Below are positions 55,767 through 64,000 of a stretch of 64,000 nt of DNA, one piece after another. Source of the stretch: Alcaligenes faecalis (GTDB taxonomy: Bacteria > Pseudomonadota > Gammaproteobacteria > Burkholderiales > Burkholderiaceae_B); NCBI RefSeq assembly GCF_005311025.1, contig NZ_CP031747.1, positions 2,044,954 to 2,108,953 of the forward strand. The letters are read 5' to 3'. The notes beneath the pieces are model-generated. The model was not told where the DNA came from and searched no databases. It saw only the letters and a program-made list of their open reading frames with translations. Both the position numbers and the translations under genes were made by a program. Each line of letters opens with the position of its first letter. Within the stretch, counting starts at the first letter, position 1.

Positions 55767-56033
55767 TTAACCGGCCTGGCTGGGAAGGCTGAGCAAAATA
55801 TGAGGCTCTTCAACTTCAAGCTCAGTTTTCAGGTACTTGGCACCAAAACGGCTGAGCGCCACGATCAGTTTGGCGGGAATGCCATCCAGAAGAATGTAAT
55901 AGTCCTCCTGGCCCTGCTCAATTTGCTGGACCACATCCGGTTGAGAGCGTTGCCAGCCTGCGCCTCCAAGATGGGTGATTCGTTCGTAAGGGTCCCGACG
56001 CATATCTTTCGTGACGTATGCAACCTCGATCAT
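55767..56033 (-). CDS. DUF3892 protein
   Basis: 88 residues. DUF3892 outline: VAYVTKDMRRDPYERITHLGG near the start, IEQGQEDYYILLDG. The start at 56033 has GAGGTG five bases upstream; longer in-frame starts are less likely. Function unknown. Confidence 0.72.
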   Translation of the reverse strand: MIEVAYVTKDMRRDPYERITHLGGAGWQRSQPDVVQQIEQGQEDYYILLDGIPAKLIVALSRFGAKYLKTELEVEEPHILLSLPSQAG

Positions 56034-56120
56034 TTGCCACCTCATGAAGTTCTTGTTGGGACCTTCATCATTGGGCATATGATGGCTGACAGCCATTAGG
56101 GATTTTACGAACCTTGAGGT

Positions 56121-56777
56121 TTAGACCTTCAAGGCCTTGACCAGATAGGGGTCCAGGTCTGGTTGACGCAGCAACCAGTTCTTGTAGTCCTGTGGTACAT
56201 CGGCAATGGCCATGCCCTTGTGTTTGCCAAAATGCAAAATGGTGGGAATCCGGGCGTGTTCGGAGAGCTGCCACAACTGTTCCCAGGTATTGATGTTTTG
56301 CGTCAGGCCCAGCAAGTATTGCAGGAGTGCCAGGCAATTACGTACATCGGCCAAGGCGCTGTGCGCATTGCGCAGGCGCTCGCGGGCGTTGGCGCGATCA
56401 ATGTGATAGATCAGGGCGGACTGGCTGTAGCTGTCCAGGCCTGGAATCAAGTGCCGGGCCAAGGCCAGAGTGCAAATCCGCTTGATATTGGGCGAACCGG
56501 CCACGCCCCAGTCGTAGTCCACGTTATGGCCAATGATGTATTGGGTGTCGGCAGGCAGCTTGAACTCGGTATGCGACGGGCAGTCTTGCAGCTCTTCGTC
56601 GTAAATGTGGTGGGTGGCCAGCGCACCCAGAGAATTGGCTTCATCAGGCCGGTAGCGTTGCTCGAATTCTTCATTGACCAGCAAGAAGACAGGGTCGCTT
56701 AAACGCAGCCAGGCTGCCTCGATGACTTGAGGTTTGGCAGTGCCGGTGGTTTCAGTATCAAACAGCAGGGCAGACAT
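56121..56777 (-). CDS. ExoX-like 3'-5' exonuclease (DEDDh)
   Basis: 218 residues. DEDDh motifs: LFDTETTGT (ExoI), IGHNVDYDWG (ExoII), AHSALADVRN (ExoIII with His). The C-terminal FGKHKGMAIADVPQDY module is typical of exodeoxyribonuclease X. Likely degrades single strands in repair. An upstream ATG at 56807 is also in frame. Confidence 0.87.
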   Translation of the reverse strand: MSALLFDTETTGTAKPQVIEAAWLRLSDPVFLLVNEEFEQRYRPDEANSLGALATHHIYDEELQDCPSHTEFKLPADTQYIIGHNVDYDWGVAGSPNIKRICTLALARHLIPGLDSYSQSALIYHIDRANARERLRNAHSALADVRNCLALLQYLLGLTQNINTWEQLWQLSEHARIPTILHFGKHKGMAIADVPQDYKNWLLRQPDLDPYLVKALKV

Positions 56778-56831
56778 ACGGGAATCGCTAACAGACAAAG
56801 CCGTCATGGTAGTGCATGTGCCCCGCTTTGC

Positions 56832-57056
56832 CTATACGGGTTTCAGGCGAAAGCCTTCGGGAACGCCCCAGCGATTGGTGCGTAGCAGCCAGTGTGTCTG
56901 GCAGCTCAGGCAGCGGTACTGGGTCTCATGAGCCCCGTCCGGAGAGGGAGGATGCTGTCCCAGTAAACGCAAGTCAGCATGCGCTTGGCTAGTACTTAAT
57001 CCCTGTGGCAAGGTCAAACACGCTTGGCACAAGGGCGAGCCGTAAACTGACGCCAT
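56832..57056 (-). CDS. small zinc-ribbon-like protein
   Basis: 74 residues with two CxxC pairs (SPLCQACLTL and RCLSCQTHW) and a C-terminal basic tail. The chosen ATG has GGGAG nine bases upstream. Family not recognised; a rubredoxin-like or ribbon metal site is likely. Confidence 0.6.
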   Translation of the reverse strand: MASVYGSPLCQACLTLPQGLSTSQAHADLRLLGQHPPSPDGAHETQYRCLSCQTHWLLRTNRWGVPEGFRLKPV

Positions 57057-57120
57057 ATCACCGCTCCCTGATGTTTTGTTTCGTATTGACACATCAGTAT
57101 CGGTTTGCTTACGGATAGCG

Positions 57121-58581
57121 TCAAGTCTTCGTTTTTGGTTCGGGGAAATGATAGGAAAAACTCTGATCCCGACCGGCACGTTTTGCCTCGTACAAGGCCG
57201 TGTCGGCCTGACGAAGCAGAGCATGCAGATCCAGCGTGGAGGCTTCCAGAGTTGCGATACCCAGGCTGGCCGTCATGGTCAGTTGCTGCTCGTTATCCAG
57301 GGCCAGGGGCCGCAGGGCAATACTTTTGCGGACACGCTCGGCCACGGCATGGGCTTGGGTGGCGCTGCAGTCGGGCAGCAAGATGCCAAACTCCTCGCCA
57401 CCCAATCGACCGCACAAGTCTGTATCGCGCAAAGCCAGGGAAATACGCTGGGTGATGGCGCTCAGGGCCAGGTCACCGACATGGTGGCCGTGGGTGTCGT
57501 TAATGGGTTTGAAGTGGTCGATGTCCAGAACAATGACGCTGACAGGAACGTGCCGTAGGCGACATTGAGTCAGCATGGTCTGGCTTTGCTGATAAAAGGC
57601 CTGCTTGTTGAGCAAACCGGTCAAGGCATCGTGGTGAGCCAGCCGCTGGAGCTTTTCCACTGCCAGATTACGGGCTGAGATCAAGCTGGCACTGGTAATG
57701 GAGGCGAGTGCAATGGAGGCAATGCCGATGCGCAGCGACAGCAGATCCAGTGAGGTATATAGCTGGCTGGGCAGGAAGTAGACCGGCTGGCTCAGGGCGA
57801 ACAGTGTCCAGAGCACATAGAACAAGGTCAACAAGGTAGTGGAAAAGAGCGAGTAGCTCAGGGCGCACCACAATAAGGGCAGGACGGGAAAGGCCAGGGA
57901 GCCGGGGCCGTCAATCAGCAAACTCAACAAGCTGGTCAGTAATAAGGACAGGGCGGGTGCCAACTGGGCCAGACTCATCAAATGGGGCTCGTTCCAGTAC
58001 TCCATGAAACGGCGTATGGGGCGGGCCGGGGCAGTCAGGATGACGGGCAAAATAGCGGTGTAGGAGATCATGCCGGTCAGCATCCAGGACAGGATGGCCA
58101 GCGACAAGGCTTGAGAGGTATGCAAAGACAGGGCAATGCCGCCTAGCAGGGCGGAAAGGATACAGGCCAGTCCGTAGTAGGCGGCCAGGGTCAGCATGGC
58201 CTGAGGGCGGCGCAAGGACAGGTCCAGCAGCGGATTGCGGGTGATCAGCCAGTATGCCAGCCCGACGCCACTGACATTGGCCAAGGTTAGCAAAAGGGCA
58301 ATAGGCAGGGGGTTGCGGGCGATCAGTTCGGCGCACAGATAGGCCAGCACAACAATGACCCAGTTAAGAAACTGGCTGGCCCAATCCGGGCGACGAATGA
58401 ACAGGCCCAGCAGCACGGCCTCGGCAGGCCAGAAGATGGTCAGGGCGTCGTAATGGCGCAGCTTGGTGCCCAGCAGGGTCAGGATCAAGACCAGGCTGAA
58501 CAGGAAAAAACGGGAGAGATAGGAATAGCGCCGCGGCGGGCGCAAGCAGGAAGCCTGCTTTGATTTCATATCCGTTGCCAT
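57121..58581 (-). CDS. MASE1-GGDEF diguanylate cyclase
   Basis: 486 residues. The N-terminal ~310 residues form about eight to ten membrane helices of the MASE1 type. The C-terminal GGDEF domain is intact: HHDALTGLLNK, DIDHFKPINDTHGH, and GRLGGEEFGILLP. It makes c-di-GMP in response to an unknown membrane signal. An RxxD inhibitory site is not evident. Confidence 0.92.
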   Translation of the reverse strand: MATDMKSKQASCLRPPRRYSYLSRFFLFSLVLILTLLGTKLRHYDALTIFWPAEAVLLGLFIRRPDWASQFLNWVIVVLAYLCAELIARNPLPIALLLTLANVSGVGLAYWLITRNPLLDLSLRRPQAMLTLAAYYGLACILSALLGGIALSLHTSQALSLAILSWMLTGMISYTAILPVILTAPARPIRRFMEYWNEPHLMSLAQLAPALSLLLTSLLSLLIDGPGSLAFPVLPLLWCALSYSLFSTTLLTLFYVLWTLFALSQPVYFLPSQLYTSLDLLSLRIGIASIALASITSASLISARNLAVEKLQRLAHHDALTGLLNKQAFYQQSQTMLTQCRLRHVPVSVIVLDIDHFKPINDTHGHHVGDLALSAITQRISLALRDTDLCGRLGGEEFGILLPDCSATQAHAVAERVRKSIALRPLALDNEQQLTMTASLGIATLEASTLDLHALLRQADTALYEAKRAGRDQSFSYHFPEPKTKT

Positions 58582-58750
58582 AGGAGCGCACGCTCGTCGT
58601 GGACGCTTTACAGCGTCGGATAAGTTTCAAGCCGCCACTATTTTAGGATGAAAGCAGGAATGTTTCTTGCAAATTGTAATTATATGTTTGTAAATGAAAT
58701 TAATACGGGGAATTGGGTTGGGTTCCCCGTATTAATTGGCAGGCAAAGCC

Positions 58751-59017
58751 TTAGTTCAAGGCTGGCAAAGGGTGGCGCGGAGCCACGTGATGCACGTCCT
58801 GCAGGCGGAAACGGAAACGCACGTTGGCGTCCTGGTTCTGCGCGTCTGCCGTATAGGTGGTGCAGCCGTGTACAGGCGAGCTGAAAATCACGGTACCCGC
58901 CATGCGAGGGCCGTTCTTGGGTTGCAAGTAAACGGTATCGCCAATGCGAATATCGGTCTTGTTCAAGGCAATATGCTCAGGGCGCGATACCAAACCGGTT
59001 GGATAGATATTTTTCAT
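58751..59017 (-). CDS. hypothetical protein, 88 residues
   Basis: Start has AAGGAAAAAAATT upstream. A beta-rich protein (RIGDTVYLQP, MAGTVIFSSP, NVRFRFRLQDV). It may have an SH3- or OB-like barrel; no family assigned. Confidence 0.6.
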   Translation of the reverse strand: MKNIYPTGLVSRPEHIALNKTDIRIGDTVYLQPKNGPRMAGTVIFSSPVHGCTTYTADAQNQDANVRFRFRLQDVHHVAPRHPLPALN

Positions 59018-59562
59018 AATTTTTTTCCTTATCGTGTGGCGTCATTACATCGTTTTTTTATTGAGATTTGATGACACCATGATGGATCGGTCTCCACACG
59101 GAGGCCAAGCCATTGCTATTTCAATGTAGAGCCGCGCTGGTCGAACAAATGTCAGGCAGACGTGCTCTGTGGCAGCATGGACAGCGCCTTATTCGTTTGC
59201 CAAGCAAATGGACGGAGCGAGTCCGCTACGATGCAAAAAATAAGTCTGGATGTGGCTGTCGTCGCCGTGGTGAATGAATACCCGCATGTTTGGGGACATG
59301 CCAGAAGGTCAAAGGGACCTGTTTTGCGTGGGTACATTCAAAAAAATGTTGATCGCACTTTCTTGATGTAATGGATATGTTGGTGCAATCAATCAACTAT
59401 TAACTCATGGCTTTGCGCTGTTGTCAAGTGTTGGTGCGAAATAGATTTTCAGAGTCGATGTTTCTGATCCACTTCTTTGCAATCAGTCTCCAAAGCAGGG
59501 GCAGGCAGGCGCTCCGGCTGTTTTAGAATAGGTCCCTTAACTTGCCTTTTCTGTTGCGACTC
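59018..59562. other. intergenic region without recognised gene
   Basis: About 545 bp, locally A/T-rich near 59030-59060 and 59330-59400. Short frames lack ribosome-binding sites and family motifs. The left end presumably holds the promoter of the 88-residue gene, and the right end that of the MOSC gene. Confidence 0.45.
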
Positions 59563-60432
59563 ATGATTACCATCACTGGCCTTTTTACCCATCCCATCAA
59601 ATCCTGTGCTGCCCAGGCCCATCCACAGGGCGTGGAGGTCAGCGTTGCGGGCCTGGCCTTTGACCGAGAGTGGGTTGTTGTTGACCAACAGGGCGTATTC
59701 ATGACGCAGCGTCGCTGGCCGCGCATGGCCTTGATTCAGCCAGTGGTGCAGGACGGGCAGATTACTGTGCAAGCGCCTGGTATGGATCCTTTGTCCTGGT
59801 CTCTGGATGCCCCGGCAGGGGATAACGTCGCTGTGTCCGTGCGTATCTGGAGTTCAGATACCTTGGGCCGGGACGAGGGCGATCAGGTCGCGCAATGGTT
59901 TAGCGACTTTTTGCAGACTCCTTGCCGGGTATTGCGTAACCATAGCCGCGCCAGGCGTTATGTATTGACCGAGCGTGTGCGTCCCTGGGTAGAAAAGTCC
60001 CAGGGCTGGCGTCAGATTGGTGATCAGATCAACGGTTTTGGTTTTGCAGATGCGCTGCCTTTTCTGTTTACCAATGAGGCGTCCCTGGAAGAGCTGAACC
60101 GCCTGGTGCAACAGTCAGGTGAGCAGGCCGTGCCCATGAATCGTTTCCGCGCGAATGTGGTTTTTGAGGGCCTGCCCGCGTATGAAGAAGACTATGTGCT
60201 GGGTGTCAGCAGTGAAGGCTTGAGCTTTGCCTTTATCCGCCCTTGTACTCGTTGCCCTATGCCCAATGTGAATCAGCTGACAGGGGATGTGGGTACCCAA
60301 CCCGGCCTGGCCTTGGCACAAAGCCGTCAGTTCCCGCAAGGGACCTTGTTTGGCATGCAGGCCATGCTGGTTGAATCCAAACCTCAGAGACTGAGTATCG
60401 GCCAGACGCTGGATGTGGAATACAGCTTTTAA
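59563..60432 (+). CDS. MOSC-domain protein
   Basis: 289 residues. N-terminal MOSC_N beta-barrel (ITITGLFTHPIKSC, AFDREWVVVDQQGVFMTQR) and C-terminal MOSC domain with the conserved Cys in RPCTRCPMPNV. Relatives (mARC/YcbX) carry molybdenum cofactor and reduce N-hydroxylated compounds. Start at 59563. Confidence 0.9.
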   Translation: MITITGLFTHPIKSCAAQAHPQGVEVSVAGLAFDREWVVVDQQGVFMTQRRWPRMALIQPVVQDGQITVQAPGMDPLSWSLDAPAGDNVAVSVRIWSSDTLGRDEGDQVAQWFSDFLQTPCRVLRNHSRARRYVLTERVRPWVEKSQGWRQIGDQINGFGFADALPFLFTNEASLEELNRLVQQSGEQAVPMNRFRANVVFEGLPAYEEDYVLGVSSEGLSFAFIRPCTRCPMPNVNQLTGDVGTQPGLALAQSRQFPQGTLFGMQAMLVESKPQRLSIGQTLDVEYSF

Positions 60433-60450
60433 GCCCTGAACCACACTGGA

Positions 60451-60912
60451 TCAGGCGTAGTCCAGGGGCAGACGGGTCGTGAACTTGATCTGCTCCATGG
60501 CGAAACTGGAGCTGACGTCGGTCAGCTCTATTTCCGAGATCAGGCGCTGGTAAACACGGTCAAAGCTTTTGATGTCAGGTACAACCACGCGCAGCAAATA
60601 GTCGGTATCGCCGCTCATGCGATAGAACTCCACAATTTGCGGGATCGCCTCCACCACGGCCGAAAACTGGCTGTACCACTGTTTGTTGTGCTGATTGGTC
60701 TTGATGGCCACAAACACCGTCACCCCGACATTCAGCTTTTCAGAGCTGAGCAAAGCCACCCGTTTTTCGATATAGCCTTCCTGCTCCAGGCGCTGTATGC
60801 GTCGCCAGCAGGGTGTGCTGGACAAACCCACCCGATCGGCAATTTCCTGGATGGCCAAGGTGGCATCGTTTTGGAGGATCTCCAGAATGTGCTTGTCGAA
60901 TTTATCCAGCAT
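60451..60912 (-). CDS. Lrp/AsnC-family regulator
   Basis: 153 residues: N-terminal helix-turn-helix (LDKFDKHILEILQND, IADRVGLSSTPCWRRIQRLEQEG) and a C-terminal RAM ligand-binding domain (VAIKTNQHN, EFYRMSGDTDYLLRVVVPD). Divergent from the cystathionine beta-lyase gene, so it likely controls it. A longer in-frame start at 61029 would run into the neighbour's promoter. Confidence 0.92.
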   Translation of the reverse strand: MLDKFDKHILEILQNDATLAIQEIADRVGLSSTPCWRRIQRLEQEGYIEKRVALLSSEKLNVGVTVFVAIKTNQHNKQWYSQFSAVVEAIPQIVEFYRMSGDTDYLLRVVVPDIKSFDRVYQRLISEIELTDVSSSFAMEQIKFTTRLPLDYA

Positions 60913-61057
60913 AAAATAATTTCCCAATAATCTTGCTGATTGTAGGTTTTTATTCTCCGAATTCTGCCTACAGTAGCGTGAAAACGCAATAATTGCCCTT
61001 GGGCTCTTGCGTAGACTGTTTCCATTCATCTCTAGCGATCAGGATCAGGAAAACAGC

Positions 61058-62281
61058 ATGCAGGACTGCAATTATCAACATACCCGTTTGACCCATGTAG
61101 GACGGGACACCAGCGTGTCGGCTGGCTTTGTGAATGTGCCCATTTGTCGCGGCTCCACGATCCTGGCCGACAATCTGGAGCAATGGGCGCAGCGCAAGGA
61201 GCCTGACAATCCCTACGCCTCTTATGGCCGTTTCACCAATCCCACCTTGCAAGCCTTGACGCAGGCCGTGGCCGAGCTGGAAGGCGGTTTTCAGGCCAGC
61301 TTGTTTCCCTCTGGATTGGCGGCCTGTACTCATGCCTTGTTGGGCATGTTGGAAGTTGGAGATCATTTGCTGATACCGGATTCAGTCTATGGACCGGTAC
61401 GCGCGTTTGCCCAGCAGGTGCTGGCCAGCCGCATGGGTATTCAGGTGCAGTTCTATGAGCCGTCTTTGGGTGACGGTATGGCCAGCCTGATTCGTCCCAA
61501 TACCAAGGTGGTGTACGTAGAGTCGCCCGGTTCGGCCACTTTCGAGATTCAGGATATTCCTGCGATTGCTCGCTGTGCGCATGCGGTGGGGGCGTATGTG
61601 CTCTTGGACAATACCTGGGCTACTCCCTTGTTCTTCCAGCCCTTCGAGCATGGTGTGGACGTATCCATTCAGGCGGCCACCAAGTATCTGACCGGGCATT
61701 CCGATGCCTTGCTGGGAATTGCCACCGCGAATGAGCGTGCCTGGCCGTTGCTGCGCCGTGCTGCACATGATTTTGGTCAGACAGCCGGTCCTGACGATGC
61801 CTTTTTGGCGCTGCGCGGCATGCGTACTTTAGGTGTGCGTTTGCGTCAGCACCAAGCCAGTGCTTTGCAGATTGCCCGTTTTCTGGAGAATCATCCGCAG
61901 GTTCAGCGGGTGTTGCATCCGGCGTTGGAATCGCATCCCGGTCATGCCATCTGGAAGCGGGATTTCACCGGCTCTACCGGCTTGTTTGGCCTTGTGCTGG
62001 AACCCTTGAGCGAAGCGCAGTTATCCTGCTTTTTCAAGACCTTGCGCCTGTTTGGCATCGGTCTGTCCTGGGGTGGGTTCGAGAGTCTGGCTTTGCCCAT
62101 GGAGATGCCCAAACGCAATGGGGAAGCCTTGTTCGGGGAAGGGCAGTTATTGCGTTTGCATGTGGGGTTGGAAGAGCCCCAGCACTTGCAGCAAGACCTG
62201 GAACAGGCTTTGGACGCGGCTTATTCGCTCAACACGTCCAGAAGCACAAGTGGGCTGCGTTTAGTTGCCCAGCAGGCTTAA
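61058..62281 (+). CDS. metC: cystathionine beta-lyase
   Basis: 407 residues, Cys/Met metabolism PLP enzyme. PLP lysine in QAATKYLTGHSD; other marks are YASYGRFTNPT, LFPSGLAA, VESPGSATFEIQD. The N-terminus and SGLAA style fit MetC rather than MetB or MetZ. Splits cystathionine to homocysteine, pyruvate and ammonia. Overlaps the following minus-strand gene by 21 bases at the 3' ends. Confidence 0.87.
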   Translation: MQDCNYQHTRLTHVGRDTSVSAGFVNVPICRGSTILADNLEQWAQRKEPDNPYASYGRFTNPTLQALTQAVAELEGGFQASLFPSGLAACTHALLGMLEVGDHLLIPDSVYGPVRAFAQQVLASRMGIQVQFYEPSLGDGMASLIRPNTKVVYVESPGSATFEIQDIPAIARCAHAVGAYVLLDNTWATPLFFQPFEHGVDVSIQAATKYLTGHSDALLGIATANERAWPLLRRAAHDFGQTAGPDDAFLALRGMRTLGVRLRQHQASALQIARFLENHPQVQRVLHPALESHPGHAIWKRDFTGSTGLFGLVLEPLSEAQLSCFFKTLRLFGIGLSWGGFESLALPMEMPKRNGEALFGEGQLLRLHVGLEEPQHLQQDLEQALDAAYSLNTSRSTSGLRLVAQQA

Positions 62282-62734
62282 CTGCTGGTTTTCCTGCCTG
62301 GCGATCAGGCGACGCGTCTGTTCTTCACTGATGTCCAGGCTGGGATCATCCAAAGAAGGTTGAGCGGGGCTGGAGATGCTTTCTGCAATCCGGTTCCAGC
62401 GCAGTCCCAGTTTGCTGGGTTTGGCCGGGCGGCGACGGCTGCGCGGGGCGGTTTCGTGCTGGTCAGGCGAGTACTGGGTCAGATCAAACTGGCCTGTGAC
62501 GATCCCAACTTGCTTGAGCAGAACCATGGCCTGCAAGGGGCTCTTGAAACTGCGCGGATCTTTGCTGCGGGCTGTAACCAGCACGGCCTGACCGGCACGC
62601 GTGGCCACTTGTACAAAAAAATGATTGCCTTGTCCTTTGATGGACACACCTAAAATCCCCCCGGCTTGCGTGGCGGCACGCAGCTGCTGCAGGGTAAAGG
62701 TGACGATTGCGCCTTGACAGGGCAAAGAGGACAT
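62261..62734 (-). CDS. hypothetical protein, 157 residues
   Basis: N-terminal part has a small alpha/beta look (TFTLQQLRAATQAGGILGVSI, FVQVATRAGQAVLVTARS); the rest is basic and Pro/Ser-rich. Family not recognised. It converges on metC. Confidence 0.65.
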   Translation of the reverse strand: MSSLPCQGAIVTFTLQQLRAATQAGGILGVSIKGQGNHFFVQVATRAGQAVLVTARSKDPRSFKSPLQAMVLLKQVGIVTGQFDLTQYSPDQHETAPRSRRRPAKPSKLGLRWNRIAESISSPAQPSLDDPSLDISEEQTRRLIARQENQQLSLLGN

Positions 62735-62751
62735 AAATTAGCGCTCAATAA

Positions 62752-62773
62752 AGAAAGCCCGCCGTTGCGGGCT
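62752..62773 (-). terminator. terminator after the Nudix gene
   Basis: 7-bp stem AGCCCGC / GCGGGCT, loop CGTT, with a T-rich tract on the minus strand, about 120 bp after the Nudix stop and before the 157-residue gene. Confidence 0.65.
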
Positions 62774-62891
62774 GGTCGGGCAAATAGCTGCGTCCCCAAA
62801 GAGGGGACTCAAGGGCGACATTATGCCAAAAAATAGGCGGTTCGTGGCTTGGACGGCACAAGACGGAAGGACGTCTTGTGCAAGCTGCAGC

Positions 62892-63305
62892 TCAGGCGGC
62901 GGCCTGGGCACATAGGCGCGGCAGAATGTGATTAGCCAGCAAGGGGGCTAGCGTCAGCGAGCGGATTTCTTGCGGACTGACCCAGCGCGCTTCTTCCAGC
63001 TCGGCGGCGGCCTGGATTTCCCGGTTTACCGTCAAAGTGAAAACGTGGGCATGAACCACGTGGCCAGGTTCATTGGCGGCGGGGCTTTCAAAGTATGCTT
63101 CGTAGCGGGCAGAGGCGGTTTCTTCCGCTGTCAGGCCCAGCTCTTCGTCCAGTTCGCGTTGCAGGGCTTGCAAGGGCGTTTCACCTGCTTCCAGCTTGCC
63201 GCCTGCCTGCATGTAATAGGCGCTGCCACGTTTGCGGACCAGGAGAATTTGGCCTTCAGAGTTGGTGATGTAGGCGGCAGCCAGCAAGATAACAGGATTG
63301 GACAT
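62892..63305 (-). CDS. Nudix hydrolase
   Basis: 137 residues from ATG 63305. Nudix box GGKLEAGETPLQALQRELDEELG is seen at about residues 38-60; its span is given rather than the full text: G38, E42, E56, E57, L58, G60 region. Pyrophosphohydrolase of unknown substrate. Confidence 0.88.
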   Translation of the reverse strand: MSNPVILLAAAYITNSEGQILLVRKRGSAYYMQAGGKLEAGETPLQALQRELDEELGLTAEETASARYEAYFESPAANEPGHVVHAHVFTLTVNREIQAAAELEEARWVSPQEIRSLTLAPLLANHILPRLCAQAAA

Positions 63306-63351
63306 AGGTGTTTCAAGCAAAAAGGGACAAGCCAGGATCGGTTCAAGCAGG

Positions 63352-63741
63352 CTATTTTTGCACAGGCTCGGAAGGGGTGTCATCCAGGGTTTTGGCACGC
63401 AGCAAATAGCGGGTGGCGAAAATGCCCGGAATCAAGAGCCCGAGTCGATACCAGCCCAAGTGACTGGTCAGCCAGGCCGAGACGGCCAGCGACAGCCACA
63501 ACATGATCAGCGCCCGGCGTTTGGCCTGGCGGGTCAAGCCCTGGCCGTTCTCCCAATTTCGCAGGTATGGGCCCAGATGGCGTTGATCCAGCAGCCATTG
63601 ATGAAAGCGGGGGGAGCTACGGGAAAAGCACCACGCGGCCAATAGTACAAATGGCGTGGTAGGCAGCAAGGGTAAAACAGCGCCGGCAATCGCCAGCGCC
63701 ACACAAATCCACCCGGCAAACAACAGGGCGTAACGCATCAT
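63352..63741 (-). CDS. DUF454 (YbaN-like) inner-membrane protein
   Basis: 129 residues with two hydrophobic regions. The family marks are PLLPTTPFVLLAAWCFSRSSP and FHQWLLDQRHLGPYLRNWE. Function unknown. It starts 3 bases after the following gene's stop, so they are probably co-transcribed. Confidence 0.9.
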   Translation of the reverse strand: MMRYALLFAGWICVALAIAGAVLPLLPTTPFVLLAAWCFSRSSPRFHQWLLDQRHLGPYLRNWENGQGLTRQAKRRALIMLWLSLAVSAWLTSHLGWYRLGLLIPGIFATRYLLRAKTLDDTPSEPVQK

Positions 63742-63743
63742 GT

Positions 63744-64000
63744 TTAGCGGGGAACGCGTCCCAGCATGTAGAACTCGTCATTGCAGCGCATGGACATGAA
63801 GTTGGCCATGCGGTTACTCAGGCCAAAAAAGGCACTGATGCCGGCAATATCCCAGGCGTCCTCGTCGCTGAAACCGTGCTCGTGCAGGGCCTGGAAGTCG
63901 GCGTCTTCAATCTCCTGAGCGTTTTGCGAGACTTTCATGGCAAAGCTCAGCATGGCTTTTTGGCGTGCCGGAATATCGGCCTTGCGCCAGTTCACGGCAA
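63744..64000 (-). CDS. peroxidase-related / AhpD-like protein, partial
   Basis: The C-terminal ~83 residues resemble the carboxymuconolactone decarboxylase/AhpD family protein of the uncharacterised peroxidase-related kind (NWRKADIPARQKAMLSFA, DEDAWDIAGISAFFGLSNR). The usual CxxC/His part lies upstream, outside the window, so the gene is cut by the right edge. A GTG at 63995 is not taken as the real start. Confidence 0.72.
   Translation of the reverse strand, partial: AVNWRKADIPARQKAMLSFAMKVSQNAQEIEDADFQALHEHGFSDEDAWDIAGISAFFGLSNRMANFMSMRCNDEFYMLGRVPR

Overview
The window looks like a chromosome segment of a betaproteobacterium close to Alcaligenes/Bordetella (Alcaligenaceae). The reasons are the apaG-mltA-UbiH-family-dsbC and rpe/gph-trpEGDC gene orders, the ubiTVU genes, and the general protein character. 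This assignment rests on gene order and family knowledge, not on a search.

Layout. 0.1-5.1 kb holds a secreted enterochelin-esterase-like protein, a chemoreceptor and an odd regulator fusing a receiver-like domain, a DNA-binding domain and a degenerate EAL domain. 5.4-9.1 kb (minus strand) holds a DsbC-type isomerase, a UbiH-family monooxygenase, mltA and apaG. 9.2-17.3 kb (mostly plus strand) holds rpe, gph and trpE-trpG-trpD-trpC-HIT, with a Trp-rich leader peptide and attenuator hairpin before trpE; an EAL/CBS/GGDEF gene sits backwards between rpe and gph. 17.6-25.7 kb is an anaerobic-life module. It contains a class III ribonucleotide reductase split into a large subunit and a separate 60-residue glycyl-radical protein, its activase NrdG, the oxygen-independent ubiquinone genes ubiT-ubiV-ubiU, a DUF2249 protein, a polytopic membrane protein and a Crp/Fnr-family regulator. 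Three Fnr-like boxes and a pair of NrdR boxes tie the module together. 25.7-26.65 kb is a gene-poor stretch with an inverted repeat and an AGA microsatellite.

26.96-50.81 kb is a lambda-like element with no head. It has a SOS-cleavable repressor, a Cro-like protein, O- and P-like replication genes with an origin-like iteron array, a DUF1064 remnant and a Q-like protein. These are followed directly by a complete siphovirus-type tail module (U, V, G/GT, H, M, L, K, I, J equivalents), three paralogous tail-fibre genes and a lysis cassette (holin, SAR endolysin, Rz with nested Rz1). I find no terminase, portal, protease, capsid or integrase. The simplest reading is an F-type (flexible, non-contractile) tailocin that has kept a lambda-type replicon; a decayed prophage is the alternative.

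50.86-64 kb is ordinary chromosome: a FlaR-like P-loop kinase, a YgiW-type OB-fold protein, DUF486, META/DUF4377 lipoprotein, DUF533, an ABC substrate-binding protein, DUF3892, an ExoX-like exonuclease, a MASE1-GGDEF diguanylate cyclase, a MOSC protein, an Lrp regulator divergent from a cystathionine beta-lyase, a Nudix hydrolase, DUF454, and a peroxidase-related protein cut by the window end.
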